Shown here piece after piece: positions 44,686 to 58,000 of a stretch of 64,000 bases of DNA. The translations under genes were made by a program, and so were the position numbers. This DNA comes from Mytilus trossulus (taxonomy: Eukaryota > Mollusca > Bivalvia > Mytilida > Mytilidae): contig NC_086384.1 of NCBI RefSeq assembly GCF_036588685.1, forward strand, positions 10,740,195 through 10,804,194, read 5' to 3'. Each line of letters begins with the position of its first letter. The stretch's first letter is position 1. The notes below the pieces were generated by a model that saw nothing but the letters and a program-made list of their open reading frames with translations, did no database searches and was not told the DNA's origin.

Positions 44686-45723
44686 TATGATAGCAAATGA
44701 AAAACTCTCCAAAAGAGACCAGTTAACACAGACATTAACAGGTATAGGTACCGTACGGCCTTCAACAATAAGTAAAGCTCACACTGCATAGTCAGCTATT
44801 AATTGATTCAAAATCACAAATGTAAAACAAGCCAAACCACGGCCGACACTCGGCTAACCGAGAGATAGGTCAGTTAATCTATATTGAGTATGCGGCTATA
44901 TCGGCGGTGGGTCTGTTAATCGGGTTGGCTAAAGTCTGTTAAGAGTAAAACTCACAATTTAATGTTAAACTCTGTTAAAAATACAGATTTTTTGGCATGT
45001 TATGAGAATCACATCAAAAAAAGAAAAGTGTCTGACAAAATGATATCTATCATAGAACATTTTCCACCATTAAAAAAAATGCATAGCCTGCGCAATTTTA
45101 AGTAAAACGAAAAGGCGTCGCGCAAGTATGTGTTTTTTTATGCTTGTACGCAAGCAATATTTTAGATAAAAGGCCAAAAACCATTTTTAGATATGATTTA
45201 AAGGACACAAAGTAGTATTTCGGTTCTAAAAAATCAATTGTCGTTGATAAATATTTCATAATTGTTATATAAGTTGATTTATACCACATTTTAATGAATA
45301 TTAGGGGAATACAGTCTGTTAATGGGTTGGACAATTTAAATCGTGTCAGTTAAGAGTTATTTAGCCACGACAATAGTCTTACTACCTTGAGTTTATATTT
45401 TCACATTGAAAAATTTGATGTACTTGTGACGAAAAAAATACAATACGGTGCAATAGTATCCTTATAGAAAGAGCACTTTTATTTTTTTTCTCTGCATTTC
45501 ATTAAAAGGGTGTGTCACTTCAAATTAGCGTTATATGGACTGATTGGCCGCTCGAATTCGCATGAATTTATTATTTACGCCAAGTTATCAATCAGCCTTA
45601 TTTTTTTGTGTTCGAAATCGGTAACATCTATGAATCTGTCATGTGTTGCAATGCAGCTGGTTAAATTCCATGCGTTTTCTTTGGAAAACTAAGGCTTTTC
45701 TACCTCAGGAATAGATTGCCTTA

Positions 45724-46488
45724 TGCCGGCGTCACACATTGGCGGATAGACCGGCGTGCACCAAACGTACACAGAGAAAACTGACAAAGTCGGTATACCT
45801 TAGTTGCACGCAATAAGAACGCTTAGCAATCGTTCAAAGCGCGTTGCATAAGTTTGAAGTACATGTACGCGTCGAAATATAAAGGTAAAATTGAGAAAGG
45901 AAATGGGGAATGTGTCAAAGCGACAACAACCCGACCATAGAACAGGCAACAGACAAAGGCCACCAATGGGTCTTCAATGTTGAGAGAAACTTCCGCACCC
46001 GTAGGCGTCCTTCTGCTGGCCCTTTAAAAATATGTATACTAGTACAGTGGTAATGGACGTCATAATAAACCCCGAATTATACACAAGAAACTAACATTAA
46101 AAATCATATAAGACTAACAAAGGCCAGAGGCTCCTGACTTGGGACAGGCGCAAAATTGCGGAGGGGACAAACATGTTTATGAGATCTCAACCCTCCCTCT
46201 ATACATCTAGCCACTAAAGGAAAGTAAATACGTTTGATGAACGATACAACCCGAGGAAATTTTTATGCAGCATAAAAAGCATACAACATACGCCAACATA
46301 CGTTTCTTGAACGCCGGATAAACGCTTAGCCTTAGGTACGCTTCTCGTAGCCCAATACAAGCTGAAAGCTCGTTTTCACCCGTTACAAATATGATTGACA
46401 GGTTAAATGCATAAAAAATTACTAGCGCATTGACAGCGTAAATGAATTTAAACACGCCGGAGCTATACGCTGAAGTGTGACGCCGGTA
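45724..46488. mobile_element. 765-bp MITE with TTA duplication (PIF/Harbinger-like)
   Basis: Ends TGCCGGCGTCACACATTGG and GTGTGACGCCGGTA form inverted repeats of 14 bp or more; TTA lies at 45721-45723 and 46489-46491. A 3-bp TTA/TWA duplication is typical of PIF/Harbinger elements. Inside lie a family D fragment (about 45885-46060) and family A-like sequence (46060-46215). No transposase is present. Confidence 0.75.
45885..46215 (+). repeat. Family D plus family A-like repeat inside the MITE
   Basis: GGGGAATGTGTCAAAGCGAC, CAACCCGACCATAGAACAGG and CTTCCGCACCCGTAGGCGTC, then GGCTCCTGACTTGGGACAGG and GGGGACAAACATGTTTATGA. It is the innermost layer of the nested insertions, or part of the MITE's original content. 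Confidence 0.6.
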
Positions 46489-48484
46489 TTAGTTGTATTT
46501 CCTCAATGCTTTTCAACTTCGTTTATGGCCTTTTGCACATTTTTTTCGAGCGTCACTGATGATTTTTTTTTAGTAGACGAAACGCGTGTCTGGCGTAAAT
46601 ATAAGGCGTAAATATCAAATTAATTCTGGTGTCTATAAGGATATTATTCGGTATGTATTTTCCTTTGTACCGAGTCATCATTCTCATTTTCTGCCGCCTA
46701 AGGAAATGTCTGTACCAAGTACGGAATGACCGTTGTTTTCTAATCGTTGGTAATGTTGTTCTAAACATGAAATTGACATTGGTAATTTTTTTCTATATTT
46801 GTGTTGAGTACTGGTTTAATGTGTAACAAAAAGGCAATTTTATATTCCTGTAAATCACAATAAATGCATAATATTAATTTTATTTTTCGAGTAATGATGT
46901 ATTCATATGATATCGTAAGTCATTTAGCCAACTCGCAGCCCACAAACATGCTTGTTTTTCTATCGAGTAACCTTCAAGGTGGTGTAGAGAAAGGTTGATG
47001 TTAAAAGGTTTGTCTTTATTTGTTTGCATTATAAACCTATTTCAGTTCATTTGATAATAAAAAATCAAAAGTGAAAACTAAATTATGCATATGTGACACA
47101 TGGTCTTATAATATTAAATGTTTAGTTTGCATTTTCCGCGATGTATGAACACTACAAAGTAACTACCAATCGATTTATCAGTACTGTATCGAAACGTGTG
47201 GAAACTTTAATGTGATGATACAATGCATTTAATATCAGATGCATCAATTGCAACATACTACCATAGTTTATTGTAAATTAATATCAAGTAGCAACTTGAA
47301 GTGATAAGATCAAACTTTTGATTTTAAATAATGACTTTAAAAACAAAAAGCAATATGTACAACCAATCAATATCTGCTGACAAGATGAAAATACTATGCG
47401 TGGATTTAACGTTGATCTATTATGACAGAATTTGTGTGACATACTCAAATTTAGAAAAAAAAAAACTATTTTACTTACTGATGTTTTGTTACATTACGAA
47501 GTTTATCTCTGATTTATATACTTGTTAACTATGTAAATGACAAATTGGTGCAATTCATATCAATGAAACAGAATCCACATGATATATGCGACCATTCTTT
47601 GGTGAAATTAATATTACTTTGATATTACACTTTTTGAAACTATTTCTATCAATTTTCAGATTCCATTGTGTAAACTTATGTTTCATTGTTCATGTGTTGT
47701 TTCTATATATTCTAGCCACTAATCTTGAGCCTATCCCTTTATTCAGATAACACCCCATATAACAATTAAATTATACTAGTAATGTAATTCATAACTCTTA
47801 ACAGACCAATTAACAGACCGAGTTTTATACATCCGACCCATTAACAGACCATATTTTTTATCAAAAATTGATTTATGTCACCAAAATACAGTTTTTCGTG
47901 TAGATTTTTCACATATGGATGTAAATCTGGTAAACAAACATAATGTCCGTCTTTTTTCGATGTTCAAAAGATTGCATACAAGTAAACTCAACCAACTTGT
48001 CATTTTTGTGTACATTTTGTGTGTGTAATATGTGTATAAATTTACTGATGAGTAACTCGCCTTTTCATTTTGTAGATCGTTTATTGAAGCTATAAAAAAA
48101 TTAATTACACAACTGGATTCAGTTATCCAAATCATTTTGTCAGACATGAATAGTTTTTATGATATAAATTTAATTAAAAAGTTATACAATGAAACATATT
48201 GACCTTGCACTGATTTTCACGATAACACCTGATTAACAGACTTTAGCCAACCCGATTAACAGACCCACCGCCGATATAGCCCCATACTCAATATAGATTA
48301 ACCGACCCATCTCTCGGTTAGCCGAGTGTCGGCCGTGCAAACGAGAAAAACAATTTTTGTGTTCAGTTTCTTTGCATTTGTCATATTTCATTTTAACTAA
48401 TCGGATAATTTTTTAAATGTCAATAAGACAATTACTAACCACCTACTGGTGATTCTTTGTAAATAACATCACCACAAACAAGCT

Positions 48485-48508
48485 TTTATTACAATACTTT
48501 CATTTATT
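48485..48508 (-). terminator. Candidate poly(A) signals of the mGluR-like gene
   Basis: On the minus strand AATAAA occurs at 48508-48503 and 48490-48485, about 580-600 bp beyond the stop codon of the receptor. The sequence between (48510-49084) is unique and AT-rich, a plausible 3' UTR. Confidence 0.4.
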
Positions 48509-49084
48509 ATAAAACATACACAATTGAGCATAACAAGGAATTCTTTTTCATTTATAAGATAATGACATGATATTTGGGTATACCTTGCTTTTCATTCATC
48601 AAATATTTCATATTAATTTGCAATTGTTTGACTTATAAGTATTCGAATTACCTGAATAAATATAAGAGTACCGTTAATTATTTTATGCAACAGAATAGTT
48701 TAATATTTATTACATTGAATGCAAATGGACCGTTTTACTTTTTCAGAAACACATGTATTTTCCTTAAAAATAATAAGATAACAATGGATATTATTTGAGA
48801 GTTTGCCTTTCGTGTACAGTTTTCTTTTTTATCAAATGTTGTATTTGTTTTTAACTTTTAGTTCCGTTTCTAAACAAACTTACATAAAATATACCAACGT
48901 GTTTGACGAAAGCAGTTTTCTTTCATATTAACCATGTTAATTATACAAATATGCAGCATACTATTGTTACAGGTTAAAAGATAATGCAGAAAAAAACATT
49001 TCGTAATAATAGTGATTATTCTGGACAAAAAAGTTCAAGAATTAAACCAAAGCATACAAAAATATTTCTGAGTTTTATCCTGAC

Positions 49085-52000
49085 TCATAATTGGACATCT
49101 TGATCTTGTTCTGTTTCTTCAGTCTGATCTTGTTCTGGTTCCCGGTTTTCATATTTGTGTCTTACAGGACAGTTTAGTGTCTGCGTACTAATACTAATCC
49201 CATTAGCTTGCGTCAGATTAGTCGATCTACTACACAAGCTATTGCACGAACCAGATGTTCTAAGTCTATGAGTAAGTTCCATATCGGAACCTGCAAATAG
49301 AAAAAAATCAAACATTGTCAAACGGTTATCCACAATAATTATTTAATTTACTAATGATTAATTCATTCCAAAAGTTATGACTTAAACTCAGAACTTTATC
49401 CTTGTCTGTTTAGTCACTTCAGTGTTGTTATTTTTTGTGTTAACGCGGATGGTTCAGTGTTGTCTGTTTGGTTACTTCAGTGTTGTTATTTTTTGTGTTA
49501 ACACGGATAGTTCAGTGTTGTCTGTTTAGTCACTTCAGTGTTGTTATTTTTTGTGTTAACGCGGATGGTTCAGTGTTGTCTGTTTAGTTACTTCAGTGTT
49601 GTTATTTTTTGTGTTAACGCGGATGGTTCAGTGTTGTCTGTTTGGTTACTTCAGTGTTGTTATTTTTTGTGTTAACACGGATAGTTCAGTGTTGTCTGTT
49701 TAGTCACTTCAGTGTTGTTATTTTTTGTGTTAACGCGGATGGTTCAGTGTTGTCTGTTTAGTTACTTCAGTGTTGTTATTTTTTGTGTTAACGCGGATGG
49801 TTGTCTGTTTGGTTACTTTATATTGATTGTTGTTTTTGATGTTTATGGTAACTGTTCAATATTTAACGTATTTGTTCATCACATTAAAAGGCCTTGCTGA
49901 AACCGTTACATAACTAAGGAACATTTTGTACATGCAAAACAAAATAATGCTGTTGATTTCGTATCATATCGTAATATGATCATACAAATATACCAAAACA
50001 TATAACTAAAAGTTAATATGCTGTCAGTAATAGTAATTATGTAATGATCCATTAAAACTGGAAGGTTTTGACCTGCAGTGAAATTCTGTATCAGCAACGG
50101 CACGTAATAGTCAAAATTGACTGCTTTTTAAAAAACGTTTCATAATGTGTCCTGTGTACAAAGTTTTTATGTTTTCTTGTATTATCCATTAAAACTGAAA
50201 GGCTGTAACCTTCGGTCATATTATGAAATAGTCAAAATTGCCTTCCTTTTAAACAACGTTTACTAATTTGTCATGTGTACGAAGTTTGGTATGTTTTCTG
50301 TTCGCTGGTCTATTCTTTTCGTAAAATTCTCAAATTTCCTAAAACAGAGACATGTGCATTATATGTCTCTGCCAAAAAAATATCCTTTTAATGTTCTCCA
50401 ACGCTCGACCTGAGTATGCAACCAGCAGAACATCGAGACAGTATATATTAACTTGTATTTTGTTAGATGAATGAACTTTGATAAGTATAATGTGTTTTAA
50501 AGGTTCCCTACATGTAATATGTTAGAGGAAAATGAAAGGTATTCTAGGCGATACTTAAAGGACAGGTGAGAAAAAAATGTACAAAAGGAACTTTACTTTT
50601 GTAAAAAGTTAGTATTGGGAATCAATACTACATGTATATTTACCTTGGTATGATTTTGAATCTGTGTCGATACGAATGTTACATTTAGTAGCTCTATAAT
50701 TATTCTGTACTACAGGGCCGGACATTACCGGCTTGGCTGCCATTAAAGATTGTCGGACGTTTCTTTCTGCATGAAATATGATAATGTATGATTTTGGCGC
50801 AAACATACATGCTAAAGCCACGGTGGCACTAAGGCTTATAGCAAACGACATGGTGGCTATTCGTATGTCTATTTCATCTGCTGTACTAAAGAATATTGGC
50901 ACAAATGCTAACCATATAATACAAGTTGTATACATAGTCAATCCTATATGTTTTGATTCATTAAATGCTTCGGGTATGTTACGTGTCAAAAATGCAAAGA
51001 AAGTACAAACAATAATCAAACATATTGGATAGGTAAATCCCACCATATACCACGCCTCCACGGCGTCATTACACACTAGCTGATGGTCATCACGATTGGC
51101 ATAATATGATATAACTTTTGGTGGCCGTAACAGTACCCATACTATACCCACTGCATTTTGAACTGCAACCAAGGACCCACAAATCACAAGTTGTGATTTA
51201 GGACTTATGAATTTAGGACGTTTGGTTGTTCTTTTCCCTGCTTTGAAGATTCTATATATTCTATTAGTTTTTGTCAATATTGCAGAATACACAATTGAAA
51301 AACATAGTCCAATTCCAAATTTTTGGGCTCCACACGAAATTTCTGTTGGTTTTGAAACAAGTATAAAAGTCATTGAATAACACAGGAATATTCCAACTAG
51401 AAGAACAAAACTCAGCTCTCTCCCTGATGCTTTTACGATTGGTGTCGCACTGTATCTTAGAAACGTAATCATTGCGGTAGACGTCGCTGCTAATCCAAGT
51501 GTTGCAACAATCATGGCAGCAAAACTTAGCGCATCACCATAGTCTAGAAATTTCTGTGGAATTGGTTGACAATAAGATTTATCGGCCATGGGTATTGTAC
51601 CCATAGGACACGTGACACATTCAGATTTCGATGGCATGTATTGATAAGTATGACATTTCATGCATGTCCAGCAACACGAGTCACCTTCAACTAGTTGAGT
51701 TGCCTCCCCTGGTCCACATGGATGACTACAAACAGATGGTGGGTGCATTGGTTCGTCAAGTCTGTATGTTAAGTTTTGCATCTGTTCATATGAAAAAAAA
51801 AATTGTTAAAAAGTCAAACAAAGCAATTATTATATCATTTATTAATGATACGTCAATTCAATTGCTTGTGATCCTAAATTGCAAATAACAGCTTGTTTAA
51901 AGGTTATTGTAGTAAGGATTCCTTCAACCAATTGTTCAGATAGGAATACTATATTACTAGTGCTTGGGAGTGCAGTTAAAATTTTACGGTAACATTTTTG

Positions 52001-55000
52001 AAAATATTGACAAAATACAAATGTAGAACAGCGGGAAAAAGTGAATTATCTACAACATTTAATACAATTGAATGCATATAATATGTTATCGTGTAAGGAC
52101 AAACTATACATATTTGACAATGCACTAGTGGGTTATTGAAAAGATAAGACGTGGCATGATTGCCAATGATAAAATTCTCCACAAGTAACGAAATGACACA
52201 TTATTCAAAATCTATAGGTCGTCGTACTGCCATCAACAAAGAGATCAAACCGCATATAGTCAGCTACTAAGCATTCTAAAATTGGTCATAGCTTTGTCGC
52301 AGAATTCATGAATTTTAATAATTGGATTCTTTCAAAATAGATGAACAATTCTGGTTCTCCTTTTGTATTCTGGTTTTTATTAACCGGCACACATTTGCAA
52401 TTTATCAATTATATATTATAAATCCCGTCATTGTGTTATTTTTTTATGATGAAAAGTTTTGCATTCTGTTTTTGTTTTTGTTTTGTCTAATGTGGTTTGT
52501 CTATATGCCAATTCGTGTTTCCTTTTTTTTTTTTTTTTTTTTTTTTTTACATATGACGTCGATCTTATAATACATCTCGTCATTGTGTTACTGTGCTATG
52601 ATATCGTTGTCAGTATAACGAAATGTTATGCGACCGTCGAACAAGTGAGAGGCTTAGCTAGCTATAAAATCAGGTTTATCCTAAGTCAGGAATCTGATGT
52701 ACAGTAGTTTTCGTTTGTTTATGTAATTTATACATGTTTCTCGTTTCTCGTTTTTTTTTATATAGATTAAACAGCTGTTTTTCACGTTTGAATGGTTTAA
52801 CACTAGTAACTTTGGGGTCCCTTATAGCTTGTTGTTCGGTGTGAGCCAAGGCTCCGTGTTGAACGCGTGCATTTACAAAAATGTACCTATAATGGTTTAA
52901 TTTTTTAAATTGTTATTTAGATGGAGATTTGTCTCATTGGCACTCACACCACATCTTCCTATATCAAATTAATCCACCATTCCCTGCATAAGAAAATGCC
53001 TGTACCAAGCCAGGAATATGACAGTGTTTTTCATCCGTTTGGTCTGTTTAAGCTTTTGATTCCGCCTTTTGATTACGCACTTTCCGTTTCTAATTTTCTT
53101 TGTAGTTCGGTACTTTTGTTATTTTTTTATAGCACTTTGAGAATAGGTTGAACACAAAGCATATGTTATCATTTTTAGTATCAACAAGAAAGTGCATAAC
53201 ATGATTTGTTTTCTATTGATCATTACATTTTAAGATAAACTTTAGTAGTCCTCACCGAGATCCAATTAGAAAAATGATTTTACAAACCTCAGTAAGATTT
53301 CCATTTTTGAAATATCCAACTGTACTCCATTCATATTCACCTTTTTCTTTTTGATGGAAATTAAGGATTCTATATCGAGCTGGACCATCTCCGTTAGGCA
53401 GAAACTGAAAATCATCACCGGACAAATCTAAAAATATATACAGTTTTCTTTCTTATAGTTGTAGATATAAGAAGATGTAGTATGGGTGCAAATGAGACAA
53501 CTCTCCGTCCAAATCATAATTTGTAAAAGTATACCCTTATAGGTCAAAGTATATGTTTATCTAATATCGAATTTTAATTTGTTATTCAGAAAAAATATAG
53601 GAAGATGTGGTTTGAGTGCCAATGAGACAACTCTCTATCCAAGTACAAAATTAAAGAAGTTAAACCAGTATAGGTCAAAGTACGGCCTTCAACACGGAGC
53701 CTTGACTCACATCGAACAGCAAGCTATAACAGGCTACACAAATACTAGTGTATAACCATTCAAACGGGAAAGCCAACAGTCTGATATATATAAAAACGAG
53801 AAACAAGAAAAACGTATGAACTACATAAACAGACGACAACCATTGTACATCAGATTCCTGACTTAGGACAGGTGCAAATGTTTAATATTGTGTAGATTTG
53901 TTTATTTCAATCGATCTTTGTTTTAAATTGTAGTATCAAACATTGGTTAGCAGAGTTATGGTGCTGTCACAATTTTTGTTTTACATTTAAAAGCATTATA
54001 ATAGTGATAAACCATAAGGTTAAATTGAGGGCTTTATCATTAATAATGTTGATTAATTTTATTGTGATATAATTCATTAATGAAAATTCATTGTTAAAAC
54101 GATTTTGTAAGAAATAGAAGAAAAAGATGCGGAAGAAATTAAAACAAAACAAAAAACGAAAAACAATAGATTCAATTGTTTCTATATTTGTTTCAAACCA
54201 AGAATACGACTATGTTAAATTATAGAAATTTGTATATATTTATGATATTAATAAAAAAAAATTGAGAAAATTAAGTCACTCGATGTTTTCAAGATTTTTT
54301 CTATTTTTTTTTATACAAATATGTCATGGAACATAAAAAGAAGAGAGTTGTCGATCATAAACTATGTGCGTTCATTCTCTATTTTGATAACACATCAACT
54401 ATCTTTCGTCCGAATTTTATGTACGATTTTTGTATAGCTCAATCGTTAGTTGTATGTGTAGTGCTTATTGACCGCTGTTTCCCTAATCGTATTTTTTACT
54501 GCTGGTTGTGGTGTAGTTTGTAATTCATCGACTTATGGGGTTTGAATACCCTAAGCGATCTGTGATACTAATAAAAACACTAATTGGCTTTTCGAAGACG
54601 ATATGACCAAGCTATCAAACGGATACATATTAGCTACATTTCTATAATGATCACATGTCTTTTAAGACATAAGGAAACACTACATTCTTTATTATTTTCA
54701 TCTATTTTTTTCATTTTGATCAATATTTGAGTCATAACATCTTTTGCCTTGACATATGAACATAAACAACTCAGATAAGTTCTGGATTATGATATATCAA
54801 ACGTTTTGTGATTGTGCCTATTAAATTTGTGATCCTTATTTTATATAAATCAAAATTTATATTCTATATTTTCCACAAAAATAGACAACCAACGTCGTCT
54901 TGTTGGTTGTAATCAGTAAATTTTCGTTACTTAACTTTAAGTAATTTTCGCTGAATGTAATATACAATTAAACAAAAACAAAACATATCATTTTTATACC

Positions 55001-58000
55001 TTAATGTTTGATTTGTCGTTTTTTTCTGTTTTAAGTAGTTGCAGATATTTTTTTATTGTAGCTCAATTAGTTTATTTATTGTTATTTGAATTAATTTTAT
55101 TATTTTTTGCCAGATTATTTTCCTACATTTGTCTTTCATTGTCGACCTCTGAACTTAAGTTCAAATATATCAAAATATTTTTTTTATATTTAAAATATAT
55201 CAAATTAGTGGTAAATAACATGTTTATGATTTCATTGCAAACAATATTATAATATTGTGGATTTGATTAATGAATACTGTTTATATTGTAATGTTGTCAT
55301 TTTAATGTTATATTTAACATTGCAATAAAAGCTGGAGGTTTGGCATGCCATAAAACCAGGTTCAACCCACCATTTTTTTTTTAGTAAAATGTCCTGTACC
55401 AAGTCAGGAAACTGGCCATTGTTATATTATAGTTCGTTTCTGTGTGTGTTACATTTTAATGAAGTGTTTCTGTTGTGTCGTCGTAGTTCTCCTCTTATAT
55501 TTCATTTGTCTCTCTCAATTTTAGTTTGAAACCCGGATTTGATTTTTTTCAATCGATTTTTGAATTTCGAACAACGGAATACCACTGTTGCCTTCATTTA
55601 TACATTTGCTAATGTTTAGTGTTACCCTAGCCCCTATGTTGTGAAATCCCTTTAAAAATTAGTTATGATTACAAAATTTGTTTACTCGTAGCAATAGTTC
55701 ACGAAAATCACGATGAGTCCTAGACATAAAATATAAGGCAGTAGGATTCAAGGTAAAGTTTTCAAATTGTTTATACATAGTTTAACGTTTGCTAAAGTTT
55801 CTCCATGAAAGCATCAACAGACCAGTCGTCAGTTCATGAATTACCACTCAATGACAAATGTTCATACTTATAAATTAACCTTTTTATAAAACTTTGGTTT
55901 TTTTTGTTTAAATACATAGGATTTTCTACGTCAGGAATATATTACAATAGTTTTATTTTACAAAACCTTTGTAGTTTTGCCTTTTAGCTTCGTACTTTGT
56001 TTGGTCCTTTTTACTTTTTTTATTTGAACATCACGAATGAATCTTTTGTAGACGAGACGCACGTCTGGTGCAAACAATTTTAATCTTGGTATCTAAGATG
56101 CGTTTTTTCACCAGTATATAAAAAGCTGTTTTGATTTCTATTTGAAATGATGTCTATCTAGAATAAAGAAAATGACTGACAAGCTTGAGGTATCGATGAA
56201 TTGAAAGGGTTTATAGTAGTGAAGTTCTATTTTAGTTTCTTCTATGTCATGTTATACAATTCATTGAATCTCGAATGACCTAATATCAATACCAAGATCA
56301 CTTTTGATGTTTCACCACGCAGCATTCCAGTTCTGACAGTGTCAATTATAAATACAATTTCTGGAGGAAAAAAGTTTAAACACGAGATATGAAACAATTT
56401 CAGTTCCATCACGACATAATGACTACTGATATCAAAAGAAAATAAGCTGTTTATACAATTGTCGGCTCGAGCCCAACAATGAACGTTGCCGCAGTAGCTA
56501 CACGATTCAAAGTTACAACCGAAGAATTGATGCACGATAGGCATATGAAATTTTGTATTATGTATTAACCTTACTCGAAGCTTTTGAACAAATTGAAATG
56601 AATATAATTATGTGTTTTACTTAGGGACGTCAACGAGTAATCGAGTTCGCGAGAATCGCTCAGTAGTAATGAGTATCGAATAACAAAATGATACTCTCTC
56701 CTGTTAGAATGTTGTTGCTTTCTTTCAAAGCTTTAACAAACAAAAACATTTTTTTATTGAGAGCGCATGCCGGGAAATTAAATATTAAATAAAATCAATT
56801 AAAATTAGAATACGATTCGAATGTTTCCGCTTAGCTGTCATTTAAAATTCTCCCAACCAGAGGTAGGCCATGTACAAAAAACTTTTCCAAATCTTTCACT
56901 TTAAGCTAATTTTAGTCATAGTGTATACTGTCAGAGTAAATAGTTTCATCAGCAGTCAATTACTTACTAGATTGGATTATTGTCAGTTTACATAATTAGT
57001 ACATGTATTAAATGAGCTGTTAACTATGGTATAAAATTCATAGGACTATTATCTAGTTTTCTGTAATAATATTGAGGGTTTTACGTTTATAAGACAACGA
57101 CCAACGACATTTTAAATGGACAATTTTGTGTTTCCATTTTGTAAATGTTTTACCAAGCGAATACTTGAGTATCGCTCGGTATATCAAACGAGTACCTGAT
57201 AATCATGACTTACATTTGCTTTAACTCCCAACAAGTTCAACTGATTATTATACAGTCAGAAAAGATACACACATTCGGTGTTTAGTATGACGTCCATTAC
57301 CACTGAACTATTGTACTGTTTTGTTTAGGGACAAGCTGAATGACTCATCCGAGTGCATGAGCTTCTCGCTGAATTGAAGACCCATTTGTGGACTTCGGGT
57401 GTTGTATGCTCTATGGTAGTGTCGTTGTCTCTTTGACAGATTCCCAATTTCCATTCTCAATTTTGCAATGAATTGAATTGGACAACCCTCCGAGATCTTA
57501 ACCCTCTCCCTGTACCAATTAAAGACATTAAAACTGACGCGACGTCAATACTTTTTCTTTTACACGGTAAATAATAACACCATTACAATAAATCGAAAAG
57601 ACATGTATTGCTAAAGGGAAATTGTTGGTATCATCGGAAATATTATTGACAGACAGATCAGCTGTTCATAATGTCTGTAAAATTTAAATTTATCATGCTT
57701 GACTGCTTGAATCTTCTCAAATTGAATAACAGACCAGTCAAGCTCTACTTATTAGGTTTTGTTTTAAAGTTATTACCGTTTTTAGTTTCATCATGTGGAT
57801 TCACTGTTGTCGTATTGAAGTAAGCTTTATATTTCCTTTCATTCATAAGCGTATGTTAATAATAATATCTGTTTGTTACAAATAAGTATAGAAGTTAAAA
57901 CTTTTATATTATACAATTTTACTGTACCTTTAAATTTCACTTCTAAAAGAAACTTTTTCAGTGTTTCACCATCTATCGGATTCATAGCATCACATAACCC

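Larger units (their letters stand above)
45690..46625 (+). repeat. Family C copy split by a MITE
   Basis: GGCTTTTCTACCTCAGGAAT AGATTGCCTTA before and TTAGTTGTATTTCCTCAATGC ... GACGAAACGCGTGTCTGGCG after the insertion (quoted in parts) match the continuous copy at 23690-24050 (GGATTACCTTAGCCGTATTT). The split point shows TTA on both sides. Confidence 0.7.
44838..48337. mobile_element. 3.5-kb long-TIR DNA element with 5-bp target duplication CAAAC
   Basis: The terminus CACGGCCGACACTCGGCTAA is mirrored at the right end (TTAGCCGAGTGTCGGCCGTG), and near-identity continues for about 106 bp. Diverged inverted matching goes on to about 45360 and from about 47791 (GTCTGTTAATGGGT / ACCCATTAACAGAC), so the TIRs are about 520-550 bp. 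The flanks carry CAAAC at 44833-44837 and 48338-48342. I find no transposase; the interior (45361-47790) holds another MITE inserted in a family C repeat, plus unique AT-rich sequence. The class of element is not known to me. Confidence 0.8.
44688..48370 (+). repeat. Family A copy split by a 3.5-kb insertion
   Basis: The left part (44688-44837: GGTAGTGGTATGATAGCAAA ... TGTAAAACAAGCCAAAC) and the right part (from 48338, CAAACGAGAAAAAC) together match the undivided copy at 30586-30970 (TGTAAAACAATTCAAACGAG). The break is filled by the long-TIR element, with CAAAC present on both sides. This documents the insertion and its target duplication. Confidence 0.8.

Noticed and set aside
52322..52707. 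Two overlapping ORFs of 82 codons with a poly-Phe stretch
   Set aside because: The Phe run is just the poly(T) tract at 52520-52549.
56242..56544. 100-codon minus-strand ORF with several Cys in the receptor intron
   Set aside because: No splice sites in agreement with the receptor phases, no glutamate-receptor motif, and no recognisable domain. Probably chance or decayed repeat.
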